Below are positions 10,966-21,979 of a stretch of DNA of 64,000 nucleotides, piece by piece. Under the pieces are notes generated by a model. That model saw only the letters and a program-made list of their open reading frames with translations. It had not been told where the DNA came from and made no database searches. The position numbers and the translations under genes are program-made. The stretch's first letter is position 1, and every line of letters starts with the position of its first letter. Source of the stretch: Hermodice carunculata (Eukaryota; Annelida; Polychaeta; Eunicida; Amphinomidae); the NCBI GenBank assembly GCA_964020975.1, contig OZ026612.1, forward strand, positions 132,356,441-132,420,440. Reading direction: 5' to 3'.

Positions 10966-12179
10966 TAAGTAACAATTACATTGTCAGTGATCACACACAT
11001 TCCAATGTAACACAATAAAATTATCTCATCAGAACCCTTTCTCATACTGGACTGTGGCACAGCTGGTACTGTGTTTTGTTTGGTGACCAAGTGTCATCAT
11101 GGACCTATTATCTGACCATCACCAAACCAAAACAAACCCACAGACTGACGTGTTAGTCTGTAGATACGTCATCTGAAAGTTATCACACATTTGTCACAAC
11201 ATTAGTGTCTTTTAGGGGAATTTAAGTGTACAAATACTAAAGTCATATTCATTTATTGGTTCCTGTATTGGTTACAAAAATAACTTTCCATCTGCTTGTA
11301 TATATACTAAACATTCTTTATTTCCAAAATATTAGTAATATCCTAAATATTAGTAATATCCCAACTTCCCCACACAGGCAGCTACCCGTGTCTCACAGGC
11401 GAGACTATATTATAAGTAACAATCGCGTATGGAGTTGTGGCACGAAAAGAATATGCATGCCTTGTATTTATTAATGGAGACTGGAGCCACAATGTTTGAT
11501 GTGGGATTAAACCTTGAGAGGTGTAGGATGGTGGCATGATACAGAGGGTATATATATGGTTACAGCACTTAAGTTGGCACAATACCAGTCAGGGCTGCCT
11601 ATCTAACCATGACACGGAGGTCTGATGGGTCAATTGGGCAGCATGCGTGGCTCAAATGACTTTCCCTACAAATGAAATGTCTTATCTCCAGCCAGCTCTG
11701 GTGGATAGACACGCATGTTTGAGGATCTGGATATTGCTGCCAATATATGTCCTGGTAGACAGAACTCTGGTCAAGGGGTTAATGTCTTACACCAGTTTTG
11801 TCATGTAACAGTTCACAAATGTTTTCCATGACATTGTCCATCCATGGCAAAATAAGAATCCTGTGCAAAAAGCTTGATCCAGCTTTAACAGGAATTACAA
11901 AGGAACACAGGAGAAGGATTACCTCATTTTGATGTTCTGATTTTCAATAACATGTCTGAAATCAACAACCCATGAAAAGTAATGCACTTGGAAATAAACA
12001 CGTTTACATAACACAACTAAAATAATTGGTAAAATAAGATTGTTCACTACTTTCCTATATATACTTGTTAATGGACTTGGCTTAGAAGCCTATACTGAAT
12101 TTAATGTACTCCATCATAAACAGCACAGACGCACCCTAATAACATACCCGTTTTGGCTGCCTTCATGTCCTAAACTCAC
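10966..12179. other. No confirmed feature
   Basis: No repeat family recognised. A short minus-strand stretch near 11690-11750 is bordered on its upstream side by TTCTGTCTACCAG, which resembles a splice acceptor, and could be a further exon of the gene suspected at 12180. The support is too thin to call it. Confidence 0.4.
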
Positions 12180-12303
12180 CTTTTCACCTAGAAGGATAGC
12201 ACCTTTGTGGGTGTGTACAGCCTCAAACTTTTCTCCAACTTTGACAGAGAGAGCCTTATGTTGCCAGCCTACACCATGTGCCACCACAGCCCGCCTTGCT
12301 CCA
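12180..12303 (-). CDS. Candidate internal exon, unknown protein
   Basis: On the minus strand a frame is open over 41 codons and ends exactly at a consensus-like splice donor, AAG|GTGAGT (intron side at 12174-12179). It contains ALSVKVGEKFEAVHTHKGA and ends ILLGEK. An in-frame stop lies just upstream, so the exon must start at an AG near 12303-12308 (ACAG or ATAAG). Neither has a good pyrimidine tract, though CTGAC branch-like sequence lies about 40 bases upstream. The pattern hydrophobic-x-V-x-x-G-E-x-F-E-A-V recalls the RT-loop strand of SH3-type folds, but that is only suggestive. The overlapping plus-strand frames have no splice borders. Confidence 0.35.
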
Positions 12304-12710
12304 CTGTCTTATGTCACAATACATTTTATGCAACCACCTCCTCGGTCAGCAGGTCGGCAGCAGGTCATGTTCAGGTCACCAGGCTAAGCTTTCACCAGTT
12401 AAAATATAAACAAAATCAAGACAATGCGATATGCTTGTATTTTCAAGCAGTGAACCAACAGTTCTTTATTTGGCTGGCTGTCACTGTGCCACAAAGTCAT
12501 GATGTGTAGCTTATTATAATACCATAATAATTATTGAGCGTAAGAGTTGTCACCTGCAAACTTAAGCATCCATCACCCACTTATATTTAGGGAATCCCCC
12601 CCCCCAAAAAAAACCCCAGAACATAAAAAAAAAAAATTAAAATGAAAACAAAACAAAAAAAGTTTTGCTGATAAACCCCAATGTTTTTTCCCTGAAAAGA
12701 AGAAAAAATA
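12304..12710. other. No gene; A-rich segment
   Basis: Includes a purine-rich A/C tract at about 12595-12665. Nothing else is recognised. Confidence 0.5.
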
Positions 12711-12933
12711 CAGTAGTCCCTCCTTTGAAAGACCACTCCTTTGGAAGACCACCTCTTTTGAGAGACCACAATTATCAGGTCTCTCTGTAGTACTTTTCAT
12801 GTTATTTATACCTCCTTTGAGGGACCACCTGCTTTATGTGACCACCTTTTGGGTGGCACTAGGGGTGGTCTCTCAAAGGAGGGACTACTGTATATAAAAA
12901 ACAAGGGGCGGTCTCTCAAAGGAGGGACTACTG
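12711..12933. mobile_element. pogo-like MITE with duplicated right end
   Basis: Starts after TA with CAGTAGTCCCTCCTTTGAAA. Its matching right end, CAAAGGAGGGACTACTG, occurs first at 12874-12890 and again at 12917-12933, a 43-bp tandem step that includes the TATATAAAAAACAAGGGG spacer. Full inverted-repeat arms are near-perfect, so it is probably one of the younger elements in the window. It shares GTACTTTTCATGTTATTTA inside with the decayed copy at 7223. Confidence 0.85.
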
Positions 12934-12944
12934 TATATAAAAAA

Positions 12945-13092
12945 ACAAGAGGGCTATGTGAACAGCCAATCTCCTTAACTGACCTTGACATAAGAAGTCC
13001 CACCCCACCCCAGGCTAATGCTACACAGAATTCCGTTCCTTTTCAATTTCCAAGCAGTTAGCCAAGTGGTTTCAGAGATCTTTTTGTAAAAT
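12945..13092 (+). repeat. Start and one monomer of an AGGTCA/hairpin-type element
   Basis: Begins ACAAGAGGGCTATGTG, the same start motif as at 49942 and one I know from the starts of such elements in bivalves. It ends with a monomer segment AAGTGGTTTCAGAGATCTTT that resembles the c-type monomer at 55900-55960 (GAGTGGTTTCAGAGAAGATT). Where a GGAC linker would be expected, it runs into a (GGAT)n(GATA)n microsatellite and the hairpin end is missing. Confidence 0.55.
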
Positions 13093-13115
13093 ATGGATGG
13101 ATGGATGGATGGATG

Positions 13116-13169
<54 letters not shown>

Positions 13170-13175
13170 CACAGG

Positions 13176-13207
<32 letters not shown>

Positions 13208-13342
13208 CATAGACAGACAGACAGATAGATACACAGATACATAGATAGATAGATAGATACAGATAGATATATAGATTGATAGACAGACAGACAGACAGAC
13301 AGACACAGACAGATAGGTAGATAGATAGATAGATAGATAGAC

Positions 13343-13406
<64 letters not shown>
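13093..13406. repeat. (GGAT)n(GATA)n(GACA)n compound microsatellite
   Basis: About 314 bp of tetranucleotide repeats starting GGATGGATGG, then GATA with GACA interruptions. Long minus-strand frames of YLSI repeats cross it and are not coding. Confidence 0.97.
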
Positions 13407-13609
13407 GAAAACAAAAATAAAAATTTAAAAAATCACTTTGTAATCCATAGGAATGTACACATTGACCAACATTGAGTATCCCAACTGAAACAAAACAAAA
13501 AAAAATGTTAAAAACAAGATATGTTTGTAAAACATAGATGCCCATTACCCTTGCCCTCACTACCCTATTGATAGTGGTAGATGGGGCATTCATGACCTTA
13601 CAAAATTAG

Positions 13610-14988
13610 TGAAGGTTGATCATACATCAATGTCAGAAAACTATATCAAGGTCACCCATCTTCATTCTCAACCTAGTCTTTATAGGGAACCATAAAGCTG
13701 TGCAATATAAAAGTCATAGCTCTAAAGTACAAGTTATCATGCGGAAATCATGAAACCATATTAAGTAAAGTGGCTCTGTGACGTTTGGAATTTGGTCAAG
13801 GTCACCCATCTTTGATTAGCCCCGAATACGGACTATAATCTTGTACAATAGAAAAGTCCTAGCTTCAAAACCTCTTCAGTTATCATGCAGAAACCAAAGT
13901 TAAATCAGGTGAATATGTGACCTTGGAATTTAGATCAAGGTCACGAAACTTTGCGTTTCTTTTAGCCTTTAACAAGGACTATATAGCAGTGCAGTATCCA
14001 AGTACTTGCTCAAAAACTTCTTCAGTTATTGTGCAAAAACCACAAGAAGTCTATTGTCTGTGTGTGACCCTCAAAACTGGGTCAAGGTCACCCATCTATA
14101 AACTCAAACTAGCCCTTATAGGCAACCATAAAGCTGTGCAATATAAAACTGCTACCTCTAAAATGCAAGTTATCATGCAGAAATATTATTCAACCAAGTG
14201 GCTCTGTGACCTTTGAAATTAGGTCAAGGTCACCCATCTTCAAACTTGACCTAGCCCCGAATAAGGACAATTACCCAGTGCAATATAAAAGTCCTAGTTT
14301 AAAAACCTCTTCAGTTATCATGTGGAAACCAAATTTAACTCAGGTACCAATGTGACACTGGAAATTAAATCAAGGTCACCAAACTTTAAACTTCTTCTAG
14401 CCCTCAGCAAGAACTACAGACCTGTAAAGTATCCCAGTCCTAACTTAAAAACTTCTTGAGTTATTGTGCAGAAACCACAGGAATTCTACAATCTCTCTGT
14501 GACCCTGAGAACTGGGTCAAGGTCACCCATCTTCAAACTCAACCTAGCCCTTACAGAGAACCATAAAGCTGTGCAATATAAAAGTCCTAGCTCCAAGGTG
14601 TAAGTTATCATCCAGAAAGCATGAAACCATATTCAGTAAAGTGGCTCTGTGACCCTTTAAAATGAGGTCAAGGTCATCCATCTTCAAACTTCGCCTAGCC
14701 CCAAATATAGACTATAATCCTGTGCAATATAAAAGTCCTACCTTAAAAGCCTCTTAAGTTATTGTGCAGAAACCAAAGTTAACTCAGGGACCACTGTGAC
14801 CTTGGAAATTAGGTTTAGGTCACCCATCTTCAAACTTTGCCTAGCTTTTGACTAGAATGGTTCACCCGTATAGTATCAAAGTCCTAGCTCAAAAACTTCT
14901 CGAGTTATTGTGTGGAAACCACAGTCTACCGACAGAACGACCGACATGTGCACAGCTATATGCCCCACCTTCTTCGAAGGGGGGCATA
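13610..14988 (+). repeat. A-B-C higher-order array of ~146 bp monomers
   Basis: Nine monomers of about 146 bp, each anchored by CAAGGTCACCCATCTTC or a variant, at about 13648, 13797, 13938, 14083, 14226, 14374, 14518, 14669 and 14816. They alternate in fixed order. Type A has ACCATAAAGCTGTGCAATAT and AAAGTGGCTCTGTGAC. Type B has CCCGAATAAGGACTATAA and ACCAAAGTTAAMTCAGG. Type C has GTAAAGTATC-type sequence, ACTTCTTSAGTTATTGTG and AACCACAGGAATTCTA. The order A-B-C occurs three times, a ~437 bp higher-order unit. Eight of nine monomers hold an exact TCAAGGTCA. After the last C monomer come ACCGACAGAACGACCGAC and a hairpin. Confidence 0.92.
14959..14988 (+). other. Terminal GC-rich hairpin
   Basis: Arms TATGCCCCACCTTC and GAAGGGGGGCATA pair with one bulged A around a TTC loop. 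It marks the right end of the higher-order array. A TATGCCCCC...GGGGGCATA end is familiar from bivalve interspersed repeats. Confidence 0.85.
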
Positions 14989-16020
14989 ATCAGGGATCCA
15001 TGGCAGCCAAGTGAACCTCTGTCAATTTCTTAGGGATTTTCTCATATAATGCTGAACTCAAACAGTTTGACCCATTGAACAACTTTGGTACAGACCCATC
15101 TAATGAAGAAACATCCCAACTGACTGTGGTGTATGATCACAAACATCCATGCACAGCACACACCTCCACCTTGAACACCAACAGCGCAAAATATAACCCC
15201 AGAGTGCACAACTGGCTGAGAAAGTGTACAATATTCATTTTATGCTTTAAATTTATGGCAGTTATTTCCAGCTTAAGATAAGTTTTTCTTGGATATTTTG
15301 GTTCCTAAATCACATTTGTTGGAAAATTTTTAAAAATGTATCCATATGATTTTTGCTTTACGACTAGGCCTAAATCAAAATGGATATTGTATTGCAAGAA
15401 GGTCCATTTTGTATTTGTACAGGTGTCACAACACTATTATTGGTGAGCATTTCCGCATAATTTGTTCATTTCATTGCACTCTACCTGTATGTAGTGCTTG
15501 AAGGCATATATTGCTGAGATGAAAAAAAAACTATCAATTTTGCATTGAAACTTACAAGTGTACAATAGGGCTGACCAGTGTGCATTGTAAGACTAAATAT
15601 TATTACAAGTTGGCAGGCATGACAGTAACAAAATTTGAAAAGAAAAAAAACTCACTGCACTACCCTCACACCAAGTATATTTTCATTTTTTTTTATATGT
15701 ATATTCATATACAGTATATTTTCATCTGTGAACCTGAAGCAAAGAGATTTACACCACAATGGTAAACTGAGAAATCTGTCCTTATGGAGTTCCATACTGT
15801 AGCAACACTGACACACTGTACATGAAGCAGCCTTTAAATTATGCAGGCAAGGACACATGTATTTTATACTGTAATGTCGCAGTGTATTGAGCCTATATAT
15901 AGCCTTATGGGATGAGACTCGTCACTCGCTCTTTGTCATATTGGATGATCGACACAAGAGTCTACACCACAGACCTGATCCCCTGGAGACTACATGGGCT
16001 TTAACCCTCATATGAATCAC
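14989..16020. other. No confirmed feature
   Basis: No repeat family. A minus-strand frame at about 15000-15145 is bordered upstream by ATACACCACAG and reads as a plausible peptide (DVSSLDGSVPKLFNGS), but it has no donor, so it is not called. Confidence 0.4.
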
Positions 16021-16115
16021 CCAGTAGCAGATTATGTGGAACATAGCCGAGAGCTGCATCCTTCTTCTTGACTCCCATCAATGTCTTAATATTCAAGTAA
16101 TCTAAAGATATTTTT
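16021..16115 (-). CDS. Candidate 95-bp internal exon, unknown protein
   Basis: On the minus strand a T-rich tract ending TTTTTTGCTACATCAG forms a good splice acceptor before 16115. The following 95 bp are open in one frame (one base, 31 codons, one base) and end at CTGG|GTGATT, a weaker donor. The peptide begins KISLDYLNIKTLM and ends GVKKKDAALGYVPHNLLL. GYVPxNLL resembles the closing strand of an SH3 domain, but the usual tryptophan region is not visible, so this is only a hint. The exon lies 3.7 kb upstream, in the direction of transcription, of the 12180-12303 candidate on the same strand. Its phase would fit that exon if the ATAAG acceptor is used there. Confidence 0.35.
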
Positions 16116-17081
16116 CTGATGTAGCAAAAAATAAAAAAATAAAAATCTGGGCCCACAAACTACACTTTTTTTTAGATTTGACTCCCTGGGCTCCTGTCCA
16201 AAGGGACTGAACTGAAACCTGATCCGGAACTGCCGGCATATTGACAGATCAATGGTCAACATACAGTACATGTACTGCTTACTTTATGTATCTATATTCC
16301 ATCACGTCCTCATCAAATATATGTATGTCCACAGAAATATTGGGGACTGTACATGTTTGTACCTACTAAATACGTTACAGAGTATGATTTCCTACAGCAA
16401 ACATAAGCTCCTCCAGGGAGCTTGCTTTTCATAACCTCAAACCCACAAAGGCAGTCGATTAATGTGACCTGATCCAGGCATGGAGGAATGATAAACATCA
16501 CAAGAATACCTTATTTATGGACATCATAAAGTAACATTGATATTTGAGCACAAACGACGTTTCATTAGTTCGGGACATTCTTACATGTACACATTCCTAT
16601 GAAATTAAAGAATTCTTACATATATATATATGTATACATATATATATATTTTTTTTGGGGGGGGAGGGGGATTTTGTTGTTTTTTTGTTTTGTTTTTCAT
16701 AATGTATTGCATATAACAGTGCCTCATCGACATCGAGGTATGCCGCCATAAGCTTGTTTCTGGAAGAAACTTCTTTTCCTGATAACTTGACACTTTAATT
16801 GACCTTTGAATATGGGGAAAGGCAAAGAAGCAAGCCTCTCCTCTTGGTTCCAGATCACCTTTTAAAAAAAATTGTTGCGTTTAATTGGCACATAAATCTT
16901 GATGGTATACACCACAGCCATGCACCTGTACAATTGTGGTTAACATTTCATACATATTTTGACATCCACAAATCATTAAGGGACGGGTATTCACACCCCA
17001 GATTCTGCAGAAAAAAACAACAGACAACCTTCTGCACCAGAGCTCAGAGCTAGAGCTTTATGATGAGCAATCACCACTTAC
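16116..17081. other. No gene; TA and G-rich tracts
   Basis: Contains (TA)n at about 16619-16650 followed by a T/G-rich tract. The rest is unrecognised. Confidence 0.5.
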
Positions 17082-17131
17082 ATCTATCTCTACCAATCTC
17101 CACAGAGTGCGAATTAATAAAAGGTACGTAA
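17082..17131 (-). CDS. Possible 50-bp micro-exon
   Basis: On the minus strand, CTTTCCACTTCCAG at 17132-17145 is a good acceptor and GATAGAT|GTAAGT at 17076-17082 a perfect donor, with 50 bp between them open in two frames (YVPFINSHSVEIGRDR or TYLLLIRTLWRLVEID). Neither frame ends in the phase needed to join the 16021-16115 candidate directly. The splice sites are the whole of the evidence; chance is the leading alternative. Confidence 0.15.
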
Positions 17132-17189
17132 CTGGAAGTGGAAAGATCTCCGTTGGTAGGGAGTCTGCCAACTTGAAAGATGGCAGGAA

Positions 17190-17690
17190 GGGAGAGAGTG
17201 CATCCTGCTGGAGGCAGCATGTGAGGGTGTACAGAAAGGGGTACCCTCTGACACCCTGCTGGAGGCAGCATGTGAGGGTGTACAGAAAGGGGTACCCTCT
17301 GACACCCTGCCAGAGGCAGCATGTGAGGGTGTGCAGGAAGAGGTAGGTACATTGTACCCTCTGACACCCTGCAGGAGGCAGCATGTGAGGGTGTGCAGGA
17401 AGGGGTATACCCTCTGACACCCTGCCGGAGGCAACATGTGAGGGTGTGCAGGAAGAGGTAGGTACATTGTACCCTCTGACACCCTGCCGGAGGCATCATG
17501 TGAGGATTTACAAGAGGGGGTACCCTCTGACATCCTGAGGCATCATGTGAGGGTTTACAGGAGGGGGTACCCTCCGACACCCTGCTCGAGGCATCATGTG
17601 AGGATCTACAGGAGGGGGTACCCTCTGACATCCTGCCAGAGGCATTATGCAAGCGTTTAGAGGAGGGGGTACCCTGTGACATCCAGCTGA
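17190..17690. repeat. Minisatellite, ~57 bp unit
   Basis: About nine copies of a unit with GGGGTACCCTCTGACACCCTG, GGAGGCAGCATGTGAGGGTG and TACAGGAAG. Some units carry an extra AGGTAGGTACATTGT. Because 57 is a multiple of three, minus-strand frames up to 219 codons stay open; these are not supported as a gene. Confidence 0.93.
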
Positions 17691-18099
17691 AGTACAACAA
17701 ATCCAATAGAATTTTTTTTTTTTTTTTCAATTTTAGAAAACAATGTAAACTGGTACAATTTCCTACATTTTAGATCCAATGCAGATTAAATATCCATAAG
17801 CCCGACCATGAATGCACTATTCAACACATTCATGTACATTTGCATACAAGAAACACACTGACTTCCGTTGTGGTATCATTCATGACCAGTGCATGCATGC
17901 TTCACTCATGACCAGCACAAAATGGCTCCTAATTTAACTTCAGTACACAGTGAAACGTGTCTGGACCACATCTAATGATGACGAAAGTGTGATCTTTCAG
18001 GATTAGATTGGCTCTCATAGGAGGTTAGAATTATAATAACATTAAAAGTACAAAGTCAAGATCCTCAAATTGTTACAGCTAACAATGTATATGAATATT
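17691..18099. other. No recognised feature
   Basis: Has a poly-T run at about 17711-17728. Nothing else is recognised. Confidence 0.5.
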
Positions 18100-18600
18100 T
18101 CAAACGTCAAATGACCTTGACTTTTGCCCTTTACAGGTTACCTATGCCTGTAATATATAAAAGATGGGCATTGTTATAATTTCTACATTTTAAGCCCAAC
18201 ATGACTAAAATCAGATGAAAACTGGCCAAATTCTGACCAGATGAACAATTCAGATGGCCAAATCACATTGACCTTTGACCTTTAGAGGTCAGAAGCAAAT
18301 TACAAAGATGTGCAATGTTACAATACCTACAATTTGAGCCAACATGATTAAAATTGGATGAAAATTGGGGGATTACGGCTGCATGAATATTCCAGATGAG
18401 CAAATGACCTTGACTTTTGAAGGTCACATGTAAATTACAATTTCTGTGCACTGTTACAATTCCTAAAATTTGAGGCCAACATGATTAAAATCAGATGAAA
18501 ATTGTCTGAATTCTGACTGGATGACCAAAGGACGACCTTTGACCTATTGAGGCCACTTGTAATTTTCAAAAATTCTCTCTAGTGATGATTGCTGTGAACC
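18100..18600 (+). repeat. Four degenerate ~145 bp AGGTCA-family monomers
   Basis: CAAATGACCTTGACTTTTG-like blocks recur at about 18108, 18258, 18398 and 18525, each followed by TTACAATWCCTAMAATTTGA, GCCAACATGATTAAAATYRGATGAAAATT and TTCTGACYRGATGA. Divergence is high and I see no terminal hairpin, so this is an old array. Confidence 0.8.
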
Positions 18601-18802
18601 ATATTACCCAACATAAAGTTATACTTGGTCCAGTTTAAGAGAAAATGCCACTATAAAGTTTTTCTTCTATTCTCATTCAAGCATAGCAAGATCACTAAAG
18701 AGCTACAGTGATGGTACATATTTCAACTTCAAGTGATGATCACTCGAAATCATCCATGAATGCACTGCCTAGTCTACTGAGTGATATACATGTAATGGTA
18801 CA

Positions 18803-18935
18803 TATTGGTTCAGGGGTAAGTCAAATTGTTCTTATCTGAACCTGTACTATAAAAATTTAATAATTAAGTTTTGTTTGACAGGTATTCTTCATTCATAATG
18901 AAGCTCTGCATTTATAAGCAAAACTCTTGAAAGAT
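18803..18935. repeat. Interspersed repeat, copy 1
   Basis: Shares ~130 bp with 22868-23003, including TTGGTTCAGGGGTAAGTCA, TATCTGAACCTGTACTATA and GAAGCTCTGCATTTATAAGC. Family unknown; both copies are in the same orientation and lack visible inverted ends. Confidence 0.75.
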
Positions 18936-19039
18936 GGACACACAGACATCCAGAAAGTGAGTGCTTAGTCTCTCCAACAGCAAACGATGCTACGGCAAAA
19001 ATGACAAAGTCCCCTTTTATGTATTTCTACAGTTAAGCC

Positions 19040-19312
19040 CGTGTTAAACTTAAGTCACCAAACGCATCAACCTTTTGCAACTTTTTTCAAACACTTTCCA
19101 AACCATTTCCTCTCATTGCATTAAAACACTTTTAAACCTTTCCCTAATGGTTAACAACCATTTCATACACTTTTCTCAACCTTATTGATGAAAATGTTGA
19201 AATGGTTTGCAACCGTTTTTACCATATGAAACCCTTTGTCAACCTTTTGCAAACCTCTTACAACCTTTACAAACCCCAGTACAACACTTTGCAACACAAA
19301 AAATGCATTTCG
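19040..19312. other. Cluster of AACCTTT motifs
   Basis: CAACCTTTTGCAA, AAACCTTTCCC, CAACCTTATTG, CAACCTCTTACAACC and related words recur about 15 times at irregular spacing, with the complement GGTTTGCAACCG inside. It may be a decayed satellite or a self-similar palindromic element. Confidence 0.4.
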
Positions 19313-21394
19313 CTGTGAAGTTTTAGATGGGCTTAGCTTTACATAGATGCATAATATTGCTTCATCTTTTAAGGGTGGAATGCATTTTTCCAGTCAATAT
19401 TTAAGTCTCGCAAGATTTCATTTGTTTACAATTAAATTGGTCATGCCTCCAAGATTTCACATACAGGTATCTAATTAAGGTGGGGGATCTCTGATAAAAT
19501 TGTCTGATTTAATTTTTTCAACTTTCATAAAAACTTTACAAATTAATTTCAAGCATTCATACTTGGTGTACCGAATATGAAAACAATATATTTATCATTT
19601 ATTTTTACATTTTTTTTTAATTGAGCAAACTTAAAGTATGTCTAATGCTGCTTTTGTGCTGAAACCTTGCCATCTGGTGCCACGATTTCACAGTAGAGAA
19701 AAAAAAAAAAACATCGTGGTGTTTTGAAACTGCCATAGCATCCTTACAGAACAACAATAATACATCATTGTATGGTGTGGTGGCAGTGAACTATGTATAT
19801 TTGACTGTTGATAGGGATACAGAATTAGTTTTTAACTAGAAGTGAGTCTTTCATGCGGAAAATATTTTGCATCCCCCCAAGCATGCATCTCTCACCAGAT
19901 ATGATCTGCTCCTTTTCCAAAAGCATAATTTCAGTGCACAGTTAATTCACTACAAAAGTTGAACCAGCCCACCCTTGTGTGTTCACTACCTGTTCTCAAC
20001 CCTCTTTGCATGACAGTATGACAATGGATCAAGTTAACCCAATAATAAGCCAATTTCAGAATCTGAGCCAAACTAACATGAGAACCACCAAACTATCTTT
20101 TCTAACAGATATCTGGTTACATTTTGGGTAGCCACGTCACTTTGCCATCAAAGGAACATGATTTGTCCATTCATAAGTGAAAATTCCATAGAAAGCCACA
20201 CTCTCCCAAATATTGGCCAAAGAGTTCCTCTACCAGTAACCATTGAAGAGACTGTCAAAATTCCATGCAATTAAGTAAATATCATCATAAACAAATGCCA
20301 TAAGGAAAAAGGAAACACAATAGAAACACCAGGGAAACTGAAAGATTGAATGCACATGGTCTTTGTCCATAATTTTATTTTATTCAAAGACCTAAGACAA
20401 ATCAACTTAACATCGTCAACTGGTCATGTATGTATGACCTACAACAGACCAACATATATGTATATATGTACGTGTTATATATATACACACATTACAAATG
20501 TTGGGATTATGCTAGTTTTAATGCTAGATTTTTGTTGCATTTCTGTCAGATATGTGGGGATCATGCATTGATCATACCCCTGTCTCACCACAGAATTGCA
20601 GACTTTTCCAGAGTGATTTTTCCAAAATTCCCAACTAACTTAGGGCAACATCAGGGCCAATATGTGACAAAAAATGTCAGATATGATTTCACAGAACTTG
20701 ACAATTCAGCCATAAATGACACAAGAATGAGCAAATTGACAGAATAAGGCCAACGTGACTGAAAACCCAGCCTCCACCTGCTAACTGAGAATGCCTGACT
20801 GGTTTGGCCAGTGATCTGCCTCAGCAGGGGCTAGTTTAACGGCTGCATGTGCATGCTTTATATAAATTGAGTTGGGTGCACCATACACATAACACAAAAA
20901 TATAATTTTCCAAACTTTTTAAGACTTTGGTGTGAAATTAGAGACTTTTCAAGGCCCTGAAAGACATGAACAAGGTCTATATGAACCGTGTCATGGAGGT
21001 TTCTGCTGGATAAAAAATGAATTGAATTAGTGATGCTGGGCATAGACAATAGCCTGTCATTCTGCAGGAACATGACGGGATCTCAGCAATGAAAACGTGG
21101 TGCTGGAGAATGTCAGGCAACTAACCCTGCAATCCCTTCAAATTTAATTATGCTTGCAATTTTGAATTTTAATGCAGCCATACTGTAACAAATGAATGTG
21201 TAATTTTAGGTCTGTTGAAATCGTTTAGAGTAATTTACATACTTGACAGACACTCAGGACAAACCAGGCCAAACTCGCTTGTTGGCAATCACACAACTAA
21301 GTTTGCTGATGATATTATTGTGTACACACGCACTCTCACTTTAATATTGGCCATATGTTTTCATTTTTGCACAGCAGATAGCAGCCTAGGGACA
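19313..21394. other. No recognised feature
   Basis: About 2 kb of unique-looking DNA with no exon, RNA or repeat family that I can support. The frames at 20350-20571 and 20430-20747 cross a short TATA-rich stretch and show no motifs. Confidence 0.5.
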
Positions 21395-21528
21395 GAGGAA
21401 ATGGATCGAAGTTGGTATGAATGGGAAGTATTTTTCAGAGCGTTGCTGGGTAGATTCCAGCGAGATCCTGACATACACTGTACACAGTCTGCAGGGTCAA
21501 TCCCAACAGATTCCAGCAAGATGTCAAA

Positions 21529-21581
<53 letters not shown>

Positions 21582-21585
21582 CATA
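21395..21585. repeat. ATTCCAGCAAGAT repeat ending in (ATACAT)n
   Basis: GATTCCAGCGAGATCCTGAC at about 21442 and GATTCCAGCAAGAT at about 21510 are followed by a pure (ATACAT)n hexanucleotide tract at 21530-21585. Related words occur at 23335-23634, where the terminal simple repeat is (GGTTT)n instead. Confidence 0.6.
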
Positions 21586-21904
21586 CTTTCATTCTTTTCT
21601 GACATGCCCAAGTACACATTTACTTAATATCAAAAAATTTCTCAAATTGACAATATTTATCTTTGGTAAAGCTCTATAACCCTTAGCAAATTCTATGCAA
21701 GCTAAGTTTACCGATACATGACAAAGACAATGATTTAGATTGATATTATGGCAGGGAGCTTTACCACTCCCTGTCCGTCTTTTATTAACATTGGACTTGA
21801 TGCTGGGACGAGGAGATGCTGTAAGCTGGTCCCCGCACTAGAGGGCACAGGCTGCGTTCATGCCTTGGTACATCACAGAGGACCCTCAAACAGGCAACCA
21901 CTCC

Positions 21905-21975
21905 CCGTCCCATTTGGTGAATCGGTAAAGGTGTGGGCTTCTAATGCCCTAACACACGCCTTGATCCACTCACAG
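21905..21975 (+). mobile_element. Possible tRNA-derived SINE head
   Basis: TTGGTGAATCGGTAAAGGTG resembles an A-box region, GGGCTTCTAATGCCC an anticodon arm with TCT in the loop, and CCTTGATCCACTC a weak B box. The acceptor stem is not convincing and no second copy was seen, so confidence is low. Confidence 0.3.
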
Positions 21976-21979
21976 TAAC

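Noticed and set aside
13072-13593. Minus-strand frames rich in YLSI repeats
   Set aside because: Direct translation of a GATA/GACA microsatellite.
17071-17730. 219-codon minus-strand frame with Cys/His/Pro repeats
   Set aside because: It lies over a 57-bp minisatellite; repeat length divisible by three keeps several frames open at once.
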